DNA of 64,000 bases from Agelaius tricolor (lineage: Eukaryota > Chordata > Aves > Passeriformes > Icteridae). Positions 25,976 to 39,296 of the stretch are shown one piece after another. Numbering within the stretch: position 1 is the stretch's first letter; every line of letters begins with the position of its first letter. Made by a program: the position numbers and the translations under genes. The DNA lies in contig JALJCS010000004.1 in the NCBI GenBank assembly GCA_023055355.1, positions 21,829,744-21,893,743 on the forward strand, given 5' to 3'. The notes under the pieces are model-generated. The model searched no databases and was not told the DNA's origin. It was given only the letters and a program-made list of their open reading frames with translations.

Positions 25976-27457
25976 ATTTTTTTTTGTTGCTCACTAACAG
26001 AGAAGGTCCCACATATGAAGTTGTCATTTGTGCTTGACATGGCCAGAGTGACCATGAAACAATCGAGTTTAAAATTTCTGTTGTCAGGAGGAAATGTGAC
26101 AGCAAAACTTCAAGCCTGGGCATGGGGAGAGCAGAATTCAGGCTTCTTAGGGAACTAGTCAATGAGGGCCTGTAGGAAATGCTTTTGGAGGTGCTGGAGT
26201 ACATTTTTGCTGGTCACTTTTTAAGCACCACCTGTGAAGGGCACAGGAGCAGCAGATCCCAAATGTCACCTGTTAAGCAGGTGAAGCTTGCTGAACAAGG
26301 ATCTTCTTTTGGTGATAGGGCAAAAAAGGAAGGTGTAAGCCCAATGGAAGCAAGGTCAGGTGACATGGAAGTATACAGAGATGCTGCTCACCACTCTAGG
26401 GAGAAAATTTGTGTGGCTAAAGCTCAACTGGAGTTGAACAAAACTGTGTGGAACAAAAAAAGGAGTTTTAAAAAAATTCATTAATTGCCAAAGGCAGTGG
26501 AGAAATGAGATTGGCCTGTTGCAGAATGACCATGATCACCTCATGAACAGGAACACAGACAAGCAAGAGTTGTCAAATGCTTTCTTTGTCTCTGTCTTCA
26601 GCACTGATGATGGTGTCTGGGAGTCCCAGTGTCCTGAGATGGAGGACTGTGGGTGTGACAATCATGAACCCTCAGGTGACTCTGAAGTTGTGTGGGACCT
26701 GCTGTTCCAGCTGGATCCCTACAAATCTATGGGGCCTGATGGGATTCATCTGAGAATACTAAAATCATCAATATTGTCTGCTGTCATTGTGAGGTCTCTC
26801 TCAATGATTTTTGAGTGGTCTTGGGAATCTGCAGAGTTCCTAGTTGACTGAAATGTGTCAAATGTCCTACTTTTCAAGAAGGATCAAAAGGAGGACCCCG
26901 GAAGCTACAGGCCTATCAGTTTCACTTCAGTGACTGGTAAAATTACGGAGAAGATTATTCTGGGAATTACTGAAAAATACTAAAGGATAATGCAGTCACC
27001 AGTCATAGCCAGCATGGCTTTGAGAGCAAAGCCTAATCTGTCGAACCTGGTTTCCTTTCATGACTAGGTAACCCACCCAACTGACCAAGGGAAGCCAGTA
27101 GAGTTTTTGATACTGTCTCTCACAGGATCCTTCTGGACCTAATGTGCAGCCCACAGCTGGATAAACACATCAGGGGATGGGTGAGCAGCTGGGTCACAGG
27201 TCAGGCACAAAGGGTTACAGTGAATGGGGTGACATCAGACTGGGGACCTGGCACTGCTGGGGTTCCACAGGGCCCCATCCTCAGCCCTCTGCTCTTCAAC
27301 ATCTTCATAAATGACCTGGACACGGAGCTGGAAGGGATACTGAGCAAGTTTGCAGATGATACAAAAATGGGAGGAGCTGCTGACTCCCTCCGGGGCAGGG
27401 AGAGGCCCTGCAGAGAGACCTCCACAAACTGGGGGTCTGGGCAATCATGAAGTTGCA
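25976..27457 (+). mobile_element. CR1 LINE fragment with broken ORF2, plus strand
   Basis: This reads as CR1 ORF2 on the plus strand. It opens with LLTNREG-like sequence (about 25985), passes through the linker (GRAEFRLLRELV near 26120-26160) and enters reverse transcriptase. KSMGPDGIHLRILK is at about 26725-26770, [21 protein letters not shown] at about 27259-27321, and an intact [10 protein letters not shown] box at about 27347-27376. A TGA at 26849-26851 replaces the tryptophan expected after VD, and sequence between about 26990 and 27140 is compressed and out of frame, so no functional protein is possible. The 3' end, including the terminal repeat, is absent. Confidence 0.9.
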
Positions 27458-28973
27458 CAGATGACATAATACCTGCTTCAGTGGAGGAAATTAATGGCTT
27501 GTTTGGCCCACTTTCAGAGCCTGGACTGGTTCTGAATTTGCAATTACAAGTATGTCTTTTCAGCAGCTGCTGTGTCAGTCAGCATGGTATTGTGACGTAC
27601 CAATACCACGGTAACTTGAGGCCAGTATTGTACAATCTGTCACTAGTTGAGCTCTCTTGCTCTTCCTTCCCATCTCTCTTTCTCCCTGCATAAAAACTCA
27701 TTTTGAAGATGACACATACTTTCCTAACACACTGAAAACAAATTGTTTATTTTGATGCAAGTTCTCATAAGTGGTGATTTGTAGAGAGATTATAAAGGTT
27801 TCTTTCTAGAGGGCTGGATGCAGCACCACTGGAGTGGCTCGCAAGGACAAACTTCCCGAAGCTCCATTCACAGGCTTTGGATGAAAATCTCCTATCCTGA
27901 TGATGATCTGTAATAATTTTATGAATCACACTGACTTGGTCACTGAGATATTTACTCTGTGAATATCACAGTTAACAAAGAACTACGTAATTAATTTGAG
28001 TCTACTGAAAGTAGACCTTGATTAATTCACTGTCCACAAGGACAAGCATCAGGGAGTAGTTGCTCTGTGCTGATTCCAGCTCTGCAATGCCAAAAGGTAC
28101 TGCATGTTTTCTAAGCAATTGGGAACTGAAGCAGTATGTTGCAGCTAAAGCCCTGAGAGAGAGGGGGAAGAATTTCCTGCCAGAATGTAAAAGGCGTTGC
28201 ATATCTGGGCCATTGGTGGAGCCTTGACAAAGTACAAGCTGGCTGTGGGCCAGAATCTGCCATTTAAAATAATTTTATGCCTGGTTTAGCATGTTGGAAA
28301 CCCATAAGCAGTAGCAACCAGTAAGCAAATAAAATTGTTCAGCATCAGCCACTGCTTTCAAAACACGGAAGAATTAATTTGGAAAAAATCTCAAAATAAA
28401 TGTAGGATTTTATGCATGTAGTAGGTTTACTTTTGTGTTTGCACTGCTGGTCAGATACTGCTGTCAATTTACAACATATTACAGGACTATAGTAAAAATA
28501 TAAATTTTCAGCCTACTCTCACTTGTCAGTCACCTTCACTTTTGCTTTCTTCTCCTATATATTTTGTGCTTCCTTTGTAAAGTCTCCTTTTACTAACTTG
28601 TGATTCTTACTTGGAGAAAATGGAAAAAAGGAAAGAGGATGATGACTGAACTAGAGTGAGAAAAGCAAGAAATGAGGGAGAATGTAGAAAGTGATGCTGT
28701 GGTCAGAAATTGGATTTGAAAAGAAAAGCATCTACTTCTAAATCTTTAAGGAAGCATAATAGATGGTAGGTTGCAACATTTTATTGTTTTCCTGTTTAAC
28801 TTCTGCCAATTAATTCAGGATCTTTTCAAATGGTCATAATTATTTTTTAGTAGCTGGACTGATGAGTTGAAGTTTTCTGTTCCATTGTTGGATAATAAGT
28901 GCTTTGTACATTTAAGAATTTTATCATACTTAAAGTATGAGACAACTGCATTTGTGGCATTTTCTGCATTTAA
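27458..28973. other. Unique intron sequence, nothing recognised
   Basis: About 1.5 kb of AT-rich sequence contain no recognisable exon, RNA gene or repeat. Confidence 0.55.
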
Positions 28974-29122
28974 TTATAGAGTCATTTAAGTTGAGAGAGG
29001 CCTCTAAGATCATCAAGTCCAGCCATAAAACTAACATTGCCAAGTCTGCCACTGAATCATGTCCCTAAGTGGCATGTCTACATGTCCTTTAAAGTACCTC
29101 AAAGGCTGGTATTCTCAAACAC
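28974..29122 (-). mobile_element. CR1 3'-end fragment, minus strand
   Basis: The plus strand reads ATAGAGTCATTTAAGTTGAG followed by CCTCTAAGATCATCAAGTCC, the complement of a CR1 3' UTR ending. It is a short 5'-truncated copy of about 150 bp with its 3' terminus at the left. Confidence 0.8.
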
Positions 29123-29178
29123 ATACCTGGTACCTCGTACCTGGTACCTCAACCACATACCTGGTACCTCAACCACAT
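29121..29178. repeat. Tandem repeat of CACATACCTGGTACCTCAAC
   Basis: Two and a half copies of a 20-bp unit, with an internal ACCTGGTACCTC duplication, run in tandem immediately after the truncated 5' edge of the CR1 fragment. The unit contains the palindrome GGTACC. Confidence 0.8.
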
Positions 29179-30034
29179 AATTTTTTCATAAGATAATGTC
29201 CAATGAATATCCATGAATAATATCCAATAAGAAATAGCCTTTTAATGCTGATTAGTAGTACACGAGTAAAAGTTGTACATGCCAGCTGTGAAAATGTCTG
29301 GCTAAAATTCAACTCATATATTTAGGCCATTTTTCAGAAGTCCACTTTCCCAGAGTCAACTTAACTCCTCCATCTTGTGTGAATGGCACCTCCCTTTGTT
29401 GCAGAGGGGTGATAGAAAGAGCCATTTCTAGCTGGGGCAAATCTGCTGGTGTGCAGATCAATTCTCTGTATTACTCACCTTCTCTCTTCAATAGAAACAT
29501 AAACTAAAATACAGCATATGGGAAACCACAGACGTGACCAGCTGAACTGTGGCCAAGTTGCATTGCTAGCAAAAGACAGCATCTGCTGTGTAATTCTTGT
29601 CAAAAAACAATACTAGTCTCATTCACAGGCATTTTCTCCTTTTGCCTAGCTCAATATGCATGGTTAATATTGTTTGCTAGGCAAGACATGTACTATTAAG
29701 ATTAAGTGAAAGGCCTTGGTGTGGTGACTAAATCTGTGGAGAGGATGGTGCATGGCAACTATGGAGCTGTAACACAATGATGCATAAAACCAGTATTCAG
29801 GACATTTCAATATTGTAGTGAAACTAAGTACTGAAATTCAGTACTGTGCAATTAAATACTGTAGACAGCTGCAAAGTAATTTGAATCAAGTGATTTTTTT
29901 CAAAATGTGATAAGAAGAAGAAAATAATTTGAATGTGGAATGTCAGTGTTGTGTATTTTCCTGAGGTACAGTTAATTACTTCTCAGTGGCTGGCACAGTG
30001 CTGTTTGGGACTCAGTAAGAGAATAATCTTAATA
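29179..30034. other. Unique intron sequence, nothing recognised
   Basis: About 0.85 kb of AT-rich sequence separate two CR1 fragments; no features were recognised. Confidence 0.55.
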
Positions 30035-30640
30035 ATTAATGCTACTACACTGGGAGGAGCTGTTGACACCCTCAAAGAAAGAAAGTCCGGGCAGTGAGAC
30101 CTCAGCAAACCAAAGATGGGTAGCCACCAGTTGTATGAAGCATAATAAAGATGTGCCAGATCCTGCACCTGGTATGAGGCAGCCCCGGATCTATGCACAG
30201 ACTGGGAATGAGGTGCTGTAAGCAGTGCCATGGAAAGGGACCTGGGGGTCCTGGCAAGTTGAACATGGGTCAGCAGTGCCCTGGCAGCCAGGAGGGCCAA
30301 CCCTGTCCTGGGGGGCATCAGGCACAGCATCACAGCTGGGCAAGGGAGGGGATTGTCCTGCTCTGCTCTGAGCTGGGGCAGCCTCACCTCAAGTGCTGGG
30401 GGCTGGTTTGGGCACCACAGCATGAGAAAGACATTAAACTGTTAGAGAGCATCCAAGGGAGAACTATGAAGATGGTGAATGACCTTGAGGGGAAGCTGTA
30501 TGAGGAGTGGCTGAGATCACTTAGTCTGTTTAACCTGGAGAAGAGGACACTGAGGGGAGAGTTCATTGCAGCCTACATCTTCCTCATGAGGGGAAGAAGA
30601 GGGGCAGACACTGTGCTCCTGTGCTTAAGTACCCTCTAAG
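30035..30640 (+). mobile_element. CR1 LINE fragment, end of ORF2, plus strand
   Basis: This begins at a degraded form of the segment after the FADD box (CTGGGAGGAGCTGTTGACAC) and runs through the ORF2 C-terminus, with LLESIQGRTMKMVNDLEGKL at about 30439-30498 and LFNLEKRTLRGEFIAA at about 30526-30573. It stops abruptly at about 30640, where a CR1 of opposite orientation begins. The frame is broken upstream of about 30400. Confidence 0.87.
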
Positions 30641-31765
30641 AAAAGAATTATTTTCTAACATCCAAGATAAAACAGCACTATCAGTTTAAAAACATTGCCC
30701 ATTGTCCTGCCACTGCATGCCCTCTCCCTTCTTTTTATAAACCCCTTAAAGGTACTGACAGGCCTCAATAAGGTCTTCCTGAAGCCTTCTCTTCTCTAGG
30801 ATAAACAACCCCAATTCTCTTTGAAGAGGTGCTCCATCCCTCTGATCATCTTCATTGTCCTTTGGACTCACTCCAACAGTTCCATGTGCTCCCTGTGCTG
30901 GGACCCCAGAGCTGGATGCAGGGTTCCAGGTGGGCTCTCACCAGAGCAGAGCAGAGGGGCAGAATCCCCTCCCTCCCCTGCTGCCCACGCTGCTTTGGAT
31001 GCAGCCCAGGACACGTTTGGCTCTCTGGGCTGGGAGTGCCCATGGCTGGGTCATGTCCAGCCTCTCACCCACCAGCACTCCCAAGTCCTTCTCCCCAAGG
31101 CTGCTCTGCATCTGCTCATCCCCAGCCTGTGCTGGTACCGGGGGTTGCCCTGACCCAGCTGCAGAACCTTTTACTTGGTCTTGATAAACGTCATGGGATT
31201 TCCATGAGCCCAATTCTTGAGCTTGTCCAGGTCCTTCTGGACGGCATCCTCTCCTGTGGGTGTGTCAGCTGCATCAGACAGCTTGGTGTCATCTGAAGAC
31301 TTGCTGAGGCTGCATTCAATCTCACTGTCTGTGCCATTGACAAAGACATTAAAGAGCAGCAGTCAGAGCCCTGATGGATGCCGCTTGTCACTGACTTACA
31401 AATGGGTGTAGAACCATTGACTACAACTCTCTGCCAGTGTCCATCCAGTCAATTCTTTATTTACTGGACAGTTCATCCATCAAATCCATGTCTCTCCAGT
31501 TTGGAGATAAGGATATGATGTGGGACCATACTGAAGGCCTTACAGACATTGTTTGCCAGTCTTCCTGTGTTGATTGTTGCTGCCATGTCATAGAATGCCA
31601 CCTTACTGGTCAGGCACAATTTGCCCTTAGTAAAACCATATGACAGCTTTGGATCACTTCTTTGCCTTTTAGGTGCCTTAGAAAATTTTCAGGGAGGATC
31701 TGCTTCATGGTCTTCTTCAGGAACAGAGATGAGATTCTTGGGCTGTAGTACCCTAGATTGTCATT
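30641..31765 (-). mobile_element. CR1 LINE fragment, RT to 3' UTR, minus strand
   Basis: On the minus strand this covers reverse transcriptase through the end of ORF2 and part of the 3' UTR. Landmarks on the plus strand are CTGAAGCCTTCTCTTCTC (about 30780), ACCAGCACTCCCAAGTCCTT (about 31071) and TGGTGTCATCTGAAGACTTG (about 31286), the last encoding SSDD where FADD is expected. The catalytic aspartate pair survives but the frame is interrupted many times. It lies tail-to-tail with the preceding plus-strand fragment. Confidence 0.88.
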
Positions 31766-33887
31766 TTAAAAATGGGGGAGATGTTTCCCTTCCCCTCCAT
31801 GAAAACACAATATCGTTTTTTCAGATGAACTACACATAAAGACTTAAGGGACAAAGAAACTGAAGTACCAGCTCTATATTTTGATGATTCCTTGATTGAT
31901 ATACCTAATTTTAACTCACAAGTTTAACATTCCCGAACCTACTGCTGTGCACCACCAGCAGCTCACTGCAAGCAATGGTTCAGCTTCTGAGCCAACTGGT
32001 GTAATGTCTTTGAAGACATACACTGCATCAAAACCACTAATCTACATCAACCAATAACAGGATTAAAAATACATCAAAACAGAAACTCAAAATATAATGA
32101 GGCTAAAGATATAATGAGGCTCCTCCCCCATGCTCCCAGTTATAGTCTCAGGAGCTATCATAAATTACTTTTATGCAAAAAAGCTCTTTGTACATATGGA
32201 TGCAGGAAATATTTCTCCCATGCAAACACGTTGTGAAGCCCACATGTATACAAACCCTAAGGCATAAACAAATCATCTGAGAAGCATGGTCATATCAGAG
32301 TTCCCCTGACTCGCACATTTAAGAACTGACAGAGGCAAGAGGATGAATGATTGTAGAACATTCCTCCCACAAACACTAAAAATAGTTTTCAAAATACTGG
32401 ATGAAGTCTAGCAAAGAAAAGGCGAAAATCTATTTTGAGATAAAAGAACTTTGGTTCTGTCAGTGGTGATTTCATGAACAATATTAATATTAAGGAGAAC
32501 ACCTCTTAAGTTTTGAGGTACTGTAGTTGGCTAATACAAGATATATCCAAAACATGTAGTAATTTTGATTACAAGATAAATAATATTTACCATATTAAAA
32601 GAGTTTTGTATGTAGCTCCTTCAGCAACTTTTATTAAATATCACAATAAAATTATAGAAAAACAGAATTTTCAGTACACCAAACATTCCTTGTGTATTAC
32701 ACTTCCAAGGGCTACCAATATATGGTGATGCCACTACAATAATTCTCACAATCAACCTTGATTACACTGCTTTTTCCTCTTACCCTCCCCCTTTTCCTTT
32801 CAAATGGAAGCAATTAGAAGTTAGCTTTCCTAGGAACAGCTGTTAGGGGTTGTACAACAGAGCTAAAAAGAAAATCTCATCAATTGCACTCATAATCACC
32901 ATCGTTTTGGTATTAACAGATATCACAGTAACCTCAAATCTTAAAATATTAAGTACTTCAAAGGTCAACAGTCCAACGATGTGGAACAGGACGGGGGTAA
33001 CAAATGCAGATGCATTTCCATAATATATTGTGAACTTCTGAATTTTAGAGATCTGATCCTCACATCTAATTCTTATTATTATTTGAAATTTAATAATCTA
33101 TTAATATTTAATAGATTAGAAGTCCAACTTTAGAGTAATTTTAAATATCTATAATTAGGAACATGCTGATATCATAAAATATTTTCATTTGGTCTGGATT
33201 GTTCTTACTTCTCCTTTCTCTTTTTGCCTCATCCTAGCATCAAGCACTACAGAAAAATCTTTTTGCAAGTTTTTACAATGTTAATTCTTTCTAGATGCTA
33301 ATTCTTACTACAGGACATTTTTATAATAGGCTAAGTAGAGGCAGAAGTCTCGCTCCTGGTTAGTCCCCCCCAGCAGAAGATCTTCATGGGACCCCTCAAA
33401 CTGCATCTGTTCACTGTTCACTGTTCACTGCATGTTCATGGAGAATTCACTACTTGTGCATGATCTGCTTGCCAGCTTGTCATCTGGCTATGCAAGCAAC
33501 ATAATTGCCTCTGGAAATGGGGACTGTGCCTGCTTGCAGTTGCAGGTCCTCAGCAGGAATGCTTTCACTGTGCCACCAGTGCTGAATACTACCAACACAC
33601 TGAATACTACCAACAGGGTTCCTAGGTGAGCTTCTAATGCCATGGCCAGACAGCCTCTTTCCTTAGGACAACTTCTTGTCATTGGGCCGATCCATCAGGC
33701 AGACCAGTAGCTCAATCCAGATGCTGTGGTGTAGATTTTGGTTTAGTCGAGAATAATAAGCCTTCTCACAAGGCTCAGTTGTTACCATTGCTTTATTAAA
33801 CAGCTTTCTTTGATGTCAATAGAGGTTCCTCTGTCTGGAAGGAATTTCCAGATTTAAAACTGTGACTTCTCATCCTACACATATGTC
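31766..33887. other. Unique intron sequence with short tandem duplications
   Basis: No gene was recognised. Small duplications are visible: ATATAATGAGGCT twice at about 32093-32127, TTCACTG three times at about 33413-33430, and CTGAATACTACCAACA twice at about 33582-33615. A 10-bp AT-rich inverted repeat lies near 33092-33120. Confidence 0.6.
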
Positions 33888-33938
33888 CGCACGCACACAT
33901 GCGCACACGCAAACACACACGCACACACACACGCACAG
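33888..33938. repeat. Imperfect (CA)n microsatellite
   Basis: This is a run of CA dinucleotides interrupted by CG and CATG units. Confidence 0.9.
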
Positions 33939-35685
33939 ATACTCTTGCTCTCCCTCAACCTCCCCTTCATCTTTGGCATGTGTTAAATGCAACAAAGCAA
34001 TCAAAGGAAATGGAAAGCAGTTTGTAATGTGAGACTAACAGTGTCATGCACATTTTACTGTAATACTTAGAGTTATAAAGAAGAAAAACATTAAGACTGT
34101 AAGGCCTCATACCTAGGATTGTTCTGAAAGGTGCTGGACTGTTTGGTGTCAGCATTTTCATCTTCAGCATAGCTGGACTTTGAGATTTTAAGTCCAGAAA
34201 CCAGTTTGGAACACCTACAATCCCTAAAGATTTTTACGTAATCCTGGAATTTTAGGGTGACAATTATTCTTAGCAATATCCACTAGGCAATAGACTTTGC
34301 AACGTTATATTTCTTATTTTCAGTTCTACTTTCTTTTCTTCCTACCCTCACATTATTTCCTATGTCTGTTCTTGCAGAATTAATGGAACTAAAGGAAATG
34401 TGCATTCCAACTGGAAATGTATAATCACAGCTTTCAAATGACATGCTGTGTTAATATCCACTCATTCTAGATTTAGATCCTAATATCAGCTAGAAGTATA
34501 TTGAAATTACAAAGGCAAGAACATGAAGTAGTAGTCCTACTGACCACTTTTGAAATAAGAGCAGTTTCCAGTGGGTTTATAAGTAATTTTCTGATGTTTT
34601 GATTATTAAATTCTTCTCCCAGATCTTCTCAGGAACAATGGAAGTCACAGTGCAGTGCCGTTTCTGAAAAATATGCAATAGCCACTTGAGACAGTGATAT
34701 TTTAGCAGCAATGTTTCCTGATTTTCCAGTTAAGAGGAAGGTGTAATGGGAAAATACTGGAGGTAAGAAGGAAGATAATGAACCTGATTTTTGCTAACAT
34801 CTCCTGTTAGCAGCTGCACTTTCTCCTCCTCTTAGGAGCAAATGCTACACCAGCAGTAGCAGCAAGAGTCCTACATTTGGCATACATTAAAGTAGCACAA
34901 TGCAGTGCCAAGTAAGGAAACACCAGCAACTTGGAACAGGACTCTTCTGGCAGAAATCAAATGATTGCTTGGATGAAATTCAAGTTTCTGCTACTGGCTT
35001 AAAACTGGCTATACTGCTCATCTATCTAAGAAAATTCAAGTACCAGCAAATACTGAGCTAAACAAGATGCTGTTTTCTCAGCAAAAACACTTGAAGTGTG
35101 AGGGAGTTTGCAAGCTGAAAAGCTAAACATGCTTTATCTTTTACCACTTATCACTTCACCACTTTTTATCACTTTATGTTTTTAATTTTTAAGTCATTTT
35201 AGTCTTTATCAAATTTCTGTATCTTTATATCACTGGCTTAACTACTGTCATCATAAGCCCAGATGGCAACTATGCATTGGGCACACACTTGTTCCCACCC
35301 CCCACTGCACCTGGTGGAATGGGAAGGAGAATGAAAAGGGAAATTTGCAGGTTGAGATTAGAACAGCTAAACAGCTGAAGCAAAGTAAATAGGTTTTTTT
35401 TTTGTTAGAAAAAGGATAAAACTCAAGGAGAAACAAGTGATGTACAGTACAATTGCTCACCACTCACAGACAGATGCCAGATCATTCCCAATCACTTATC
35501 AAACCCATTTCCAGGTAACTCCCTAACTTTATATACTATGCAATATATTATAGGTTGTGGAATCTTCCTTTGGCCAGTGTGTGTCACCTGTCCTGGCTGT
35601 GTTCCCTCCCAGCTTTTGTTTTTTTTTCCACCACTTCACTGGCAAAGCATGACAGACTGAGTAAATGCTTGACTTAGAATTACGA
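33939..35685. other. Unique intron sequence, nothing recognised
   Basis: About 1.7 kb of AT-rich sequence contain no recognisable coding, RNA or mobile feature. Confidence 0.55.
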
Positions 35686-35843
35686 TTGCCCAGAGAAACT
35701 GTGGATGCCCCATCCCTGAAAGTGTTCAAGGCTGGGTTGGATGGGGCCCTGAGCAGCCTGATCTAGTGAATGGCATTCCTGCCCATGGGATGATCTTTAA
35801 GGTCCCTCTTAACCCAAACCATTCTATGATTCTTTGATTCTAT
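35686..35843 (+). mobile_element. CR1 3'-end fragment with terminal octamer repeats, plus strand
   Basis: TGTGGATGCCCCATCCCTGA, GGTTGGATGGGGCCCTGAGC and the ending ATTCTATGATTCTTTGATTC are classic CR1 3' UTR sequence. The final short direct repeats are the hallmark CR1 terminus, so the 3' end is intact and the 5' end is truncated, leaving about 158 bp. Confidence 0.95.
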
Positions 35844-38800
35844 CTACTGTGCATTTTTGAACTTGCAGTTTCCTTCCGGTAGAAGTCTGTAATCACTGAC
35901 TTCTGTAGAATATGTAGACACTGGTTTAGGAGGATCAAGAAGTGGCAAACTTTTTTGATAGGTAGTTACTGATGTGATCCATTGCAGAACTGCTGACTGA
36001 GAGAGATTAGTGTTAACACTATGTATTTTACTCCTAAGTGCATTTCTGTCTTTTTCACTTGGGTGTGATGTACTTTTAACTGTATTCAGAATTTAGTGTT
36101 AGAGGCAGAAAAATAAGTATGAAGAAACTAAAAACATTGGGTCTCTAGCTAAAGAAGTTACCTGAGAGACACTTCTAATAAATATTTAAGCATACCAATA
36201 CCTTTCTTAAAATTTAGTTATCTGTGGGTGAATATCTTTGCTCCTCCAGTTCTTTGTGAAAGCATAAATTGTGTGCATTTTCTTGAGCACTTGACCTAAA
36301 GGAGAACACTCAAGCAGCAAAAGCCAAAGTCATGGTTGTACTACCTTGTCTTTGCTTCCATTTTACATGTGTTTTTACCCACCTCTCACAAAATTTATTC
36401 AGGTTGGCTCTCTGTAGCAACAATTTTACAGATTTGAATGTGCTGTTCACGTCCCTTTAGAAATTTGTGCTTACTGATATGGAACTGCACATCCTTATTC
36501 TACCCCATGCTTCACATTGATTCCCTCTGGGATATTTTACAAGTGTGTACTTTTGGAAAATGTACAGTAAACCTACTTTTGAAAGTTGACTTTAAATTCC
36601 ATACTAGTATTCTTTTCAAAAGGACAAATTGTGTGGAGTGAAAGAAGCTAAGTATTTTAAAATGTGCAAACAGCTCTCTGAGTACCACTGTCACAGTTAT
36701 ATCAGTGAACTTCTCCTTGTTAGACACTAATAAATAAAGTTTATTTAATTAAATTTTAAGAATGCAGTTTGCCTTTTTATATCAACTTTTATAGAGGTTT
36801 TCTTTTTGGTAGGGTCCTGTGTTACAATAGGTAAATATTCTGTTATAGTAGTTAACCTTTTATTTTAAAGGAACTTGTACAAATTGAAGCAATTGTACAT
36901 TTTGCATTTATCTAAAACTGAGTTGTTTTCTCCATTAACTGAATGGCATCACTGTAGTACAGGGTCACACTTGCTAATTTCTCATTCTTACACTTGAAAA
37001 TTGGTATGCAAGTGGGAAGCTGAATGAGTGGTGGGAAGCTTTTCTCGCTTCTCCCCAAAACAATTTGGCAGAGCTTGTATGAGAGCAATGTATGAGACCA
37101 ATGGGACACATGCCTCTATCATCCTTAAAGAACAGTGGGCTTCTGTTTTAATCCTGTTTAATGCAAACTCTTTGGTATTTTTTACAAGGATTAAATTCCT
37201 AGTTCATGCATGTTTCTGAAGAAAAATGACTTACAGATGAATAATAGCTCTTGGCTGATTTCACATAGTATTTCTGCTAGGAGGTTGGTGTTAAAACATG
37301 CAGGATTGTCTTATGGGCACACAAAATGGCATTTTGGCAAAATGTTAGTCTGTTGGGGCTTGTTTTAAATAGTATTAACAGTCTTGTGGCACTGAGCTGG
37401 TCAGGTCCAAAACTGATATGCAGAAGGATGAGAAAGAGGAAGTGAACAGCAAATATAAGCCTACACTGCCAAGCAAGGTAGGGTTCTGTGTTGTCTCTGT
37501 TGGCATCCTCTTGGGAATGTTTGAGTAGTTCCCTGGGAAGTGGTTTGTAGTGGAGACAGAAGAGGTGAAGGAAATATTTATGTGTATTGACAGTATCTCT
37601 GAACTTACATTAAGTTTAGGAAAGCCCCTAAGAGAGGAAAACCCCCCAAATTTAAAAGTACCATGGCTATGGTTTTCAAAACTGGAGACTCACAGGTTCT
37701 CAGGATATATATTTATGTGGGAAAAGTATTGAACTTGCCTTCACCATTAAAATTCTCAGGAGTCATTAAGATTCTCAGTCTCAGGCTCCCAAACTCAGTT
37801 TCTCCAACTGTCTCAAAACGCGTTAGTTTCCTGGCTGAAATAGGAAGCATTGTACTAATTACCATCACAAAGCTGCTCCAAGAGGATTGTGTCTATTAAT
37901 ATTTATTGGAAGTGTTATGTGACAAAGATGGGGGGCATGTAAAATGAAGGACTGTAGAATTTTTTTAATACATTTTTGCAATGTTGTGATATATGGCCAA
38001 TTTGGTAATGTAGTGTGGAGATGTTGTTTTACCTGGCTCCTGCAAAAAGATGCATTCAGATCCCTCAAAGGAATGCTGTCATACAGATTACTCTTACCTT
38101 GGATGCTCATATTTCACAGTCTGCTGAAGCTGGAGGCAAATGCTGAACATTTCATCTCTGAGGAAACTACTTTTATAGAAGTTTAAGGGGTGAACTTTCA
38201 ATGGTGTACTTAAAGACTGTTTCCACTCTTTACTCTTTGCACCTTCAATTTTTTAGTAGCTGTCCATTCATTTTATATCTCCATGAATTAAGTAATAATT
38301 TTTAAAAAGAGGTCAACCTTTTTTCCATCTTTTAAAAAAAATTATGTTTTTATTAGAAACAGTTTCTATCAACAACAATTTCACCTCCTTACTTTGTAAA
38401 TCTGTGAACTGCAGGACAGATCAAAGGGAATCTAGTGCACAACCTGTAAGTAGGAAGATTAGAAATCACTTAATTGTTTTCTTTTTCTTCCTCTGTTGCA
38501 GGAAATACTAAACAGTCTCTCTGTACAGATAAGCTTAGAATGGTGAATACACAAGTAGATAGGAGAAGAGAACATGAAAAAAGAGAAATACTCTTGCCCA
38601 GAAAATATTTGAGTTTCTCTGATGAATCATAAAGGTGTTTAATTTTTTTCTCTCTTGTGCATCTTACCACCCTGCAGGAACATAAACTAAGAGTTCCTCC
38701 CCACTTTTACTTTTTGTTGCTTTAGGCTTTCTAGAACCCCCAAAAAGGCATTAGGCATTTTGCTTTTTTATGTTCACTTGCAATATGTATTCAATACAAG

Positions 38801-39296
38801 GTCTTAACAATTTGAGAAATAACTGTTTTTATTTTCTGATATGTCTGATTGATAGATTTTAAAATCACCTTTAGCTCTTATTTGCACAATTTTCATTTTT
38901 AGCTTCCCCTTAGTGCTGATGTGATCTATAAAAATGCTTGGAACTGTCAGTACCTATGAAAGGAACAAGTATTTCTGATCTGCACTTGTAAATACATATT
39001 GTAATTAGGTTTCCCTGTGATTTTGTAAGTATAAGCACTGTCAAGTCATCACTGATCAGTGATGTGCCAGTGTTCAGTAATAACAGAGCATGAAAATGTG
39101 GAAGGACGCCATTCTGGCAGCAATGCTGTCCATAACAAATTTTGCCTAAAAGAGCAGAGAAGAAAATCTTACTGTTGCAGGTTAGTGAAATAGGGAAGAA
39201 TGTGCTTGATTTTGATAGACAGCTCAATTCAAAACTGTCCCTGGTCATTTCTGCTATAAGCAGAGATCCTTAACATAGATCATCATCATGGCATGA
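35844..39296. other. Unique AT-rich intron sequence
   Basis: About 3.5 kb contain no recognised exon or repeat beyond short A/T runs. Confidence 0.55.

Noticed and set aside
26519..27450. Reverse-transcriptase frames as an active or domesticated gene
   Set aside because: The FADD box is intact, but a TGA at 26849 and frame loss between about 26990 and 27140 break the protein, and both element ends are missing. It is a dead CR1 copy.
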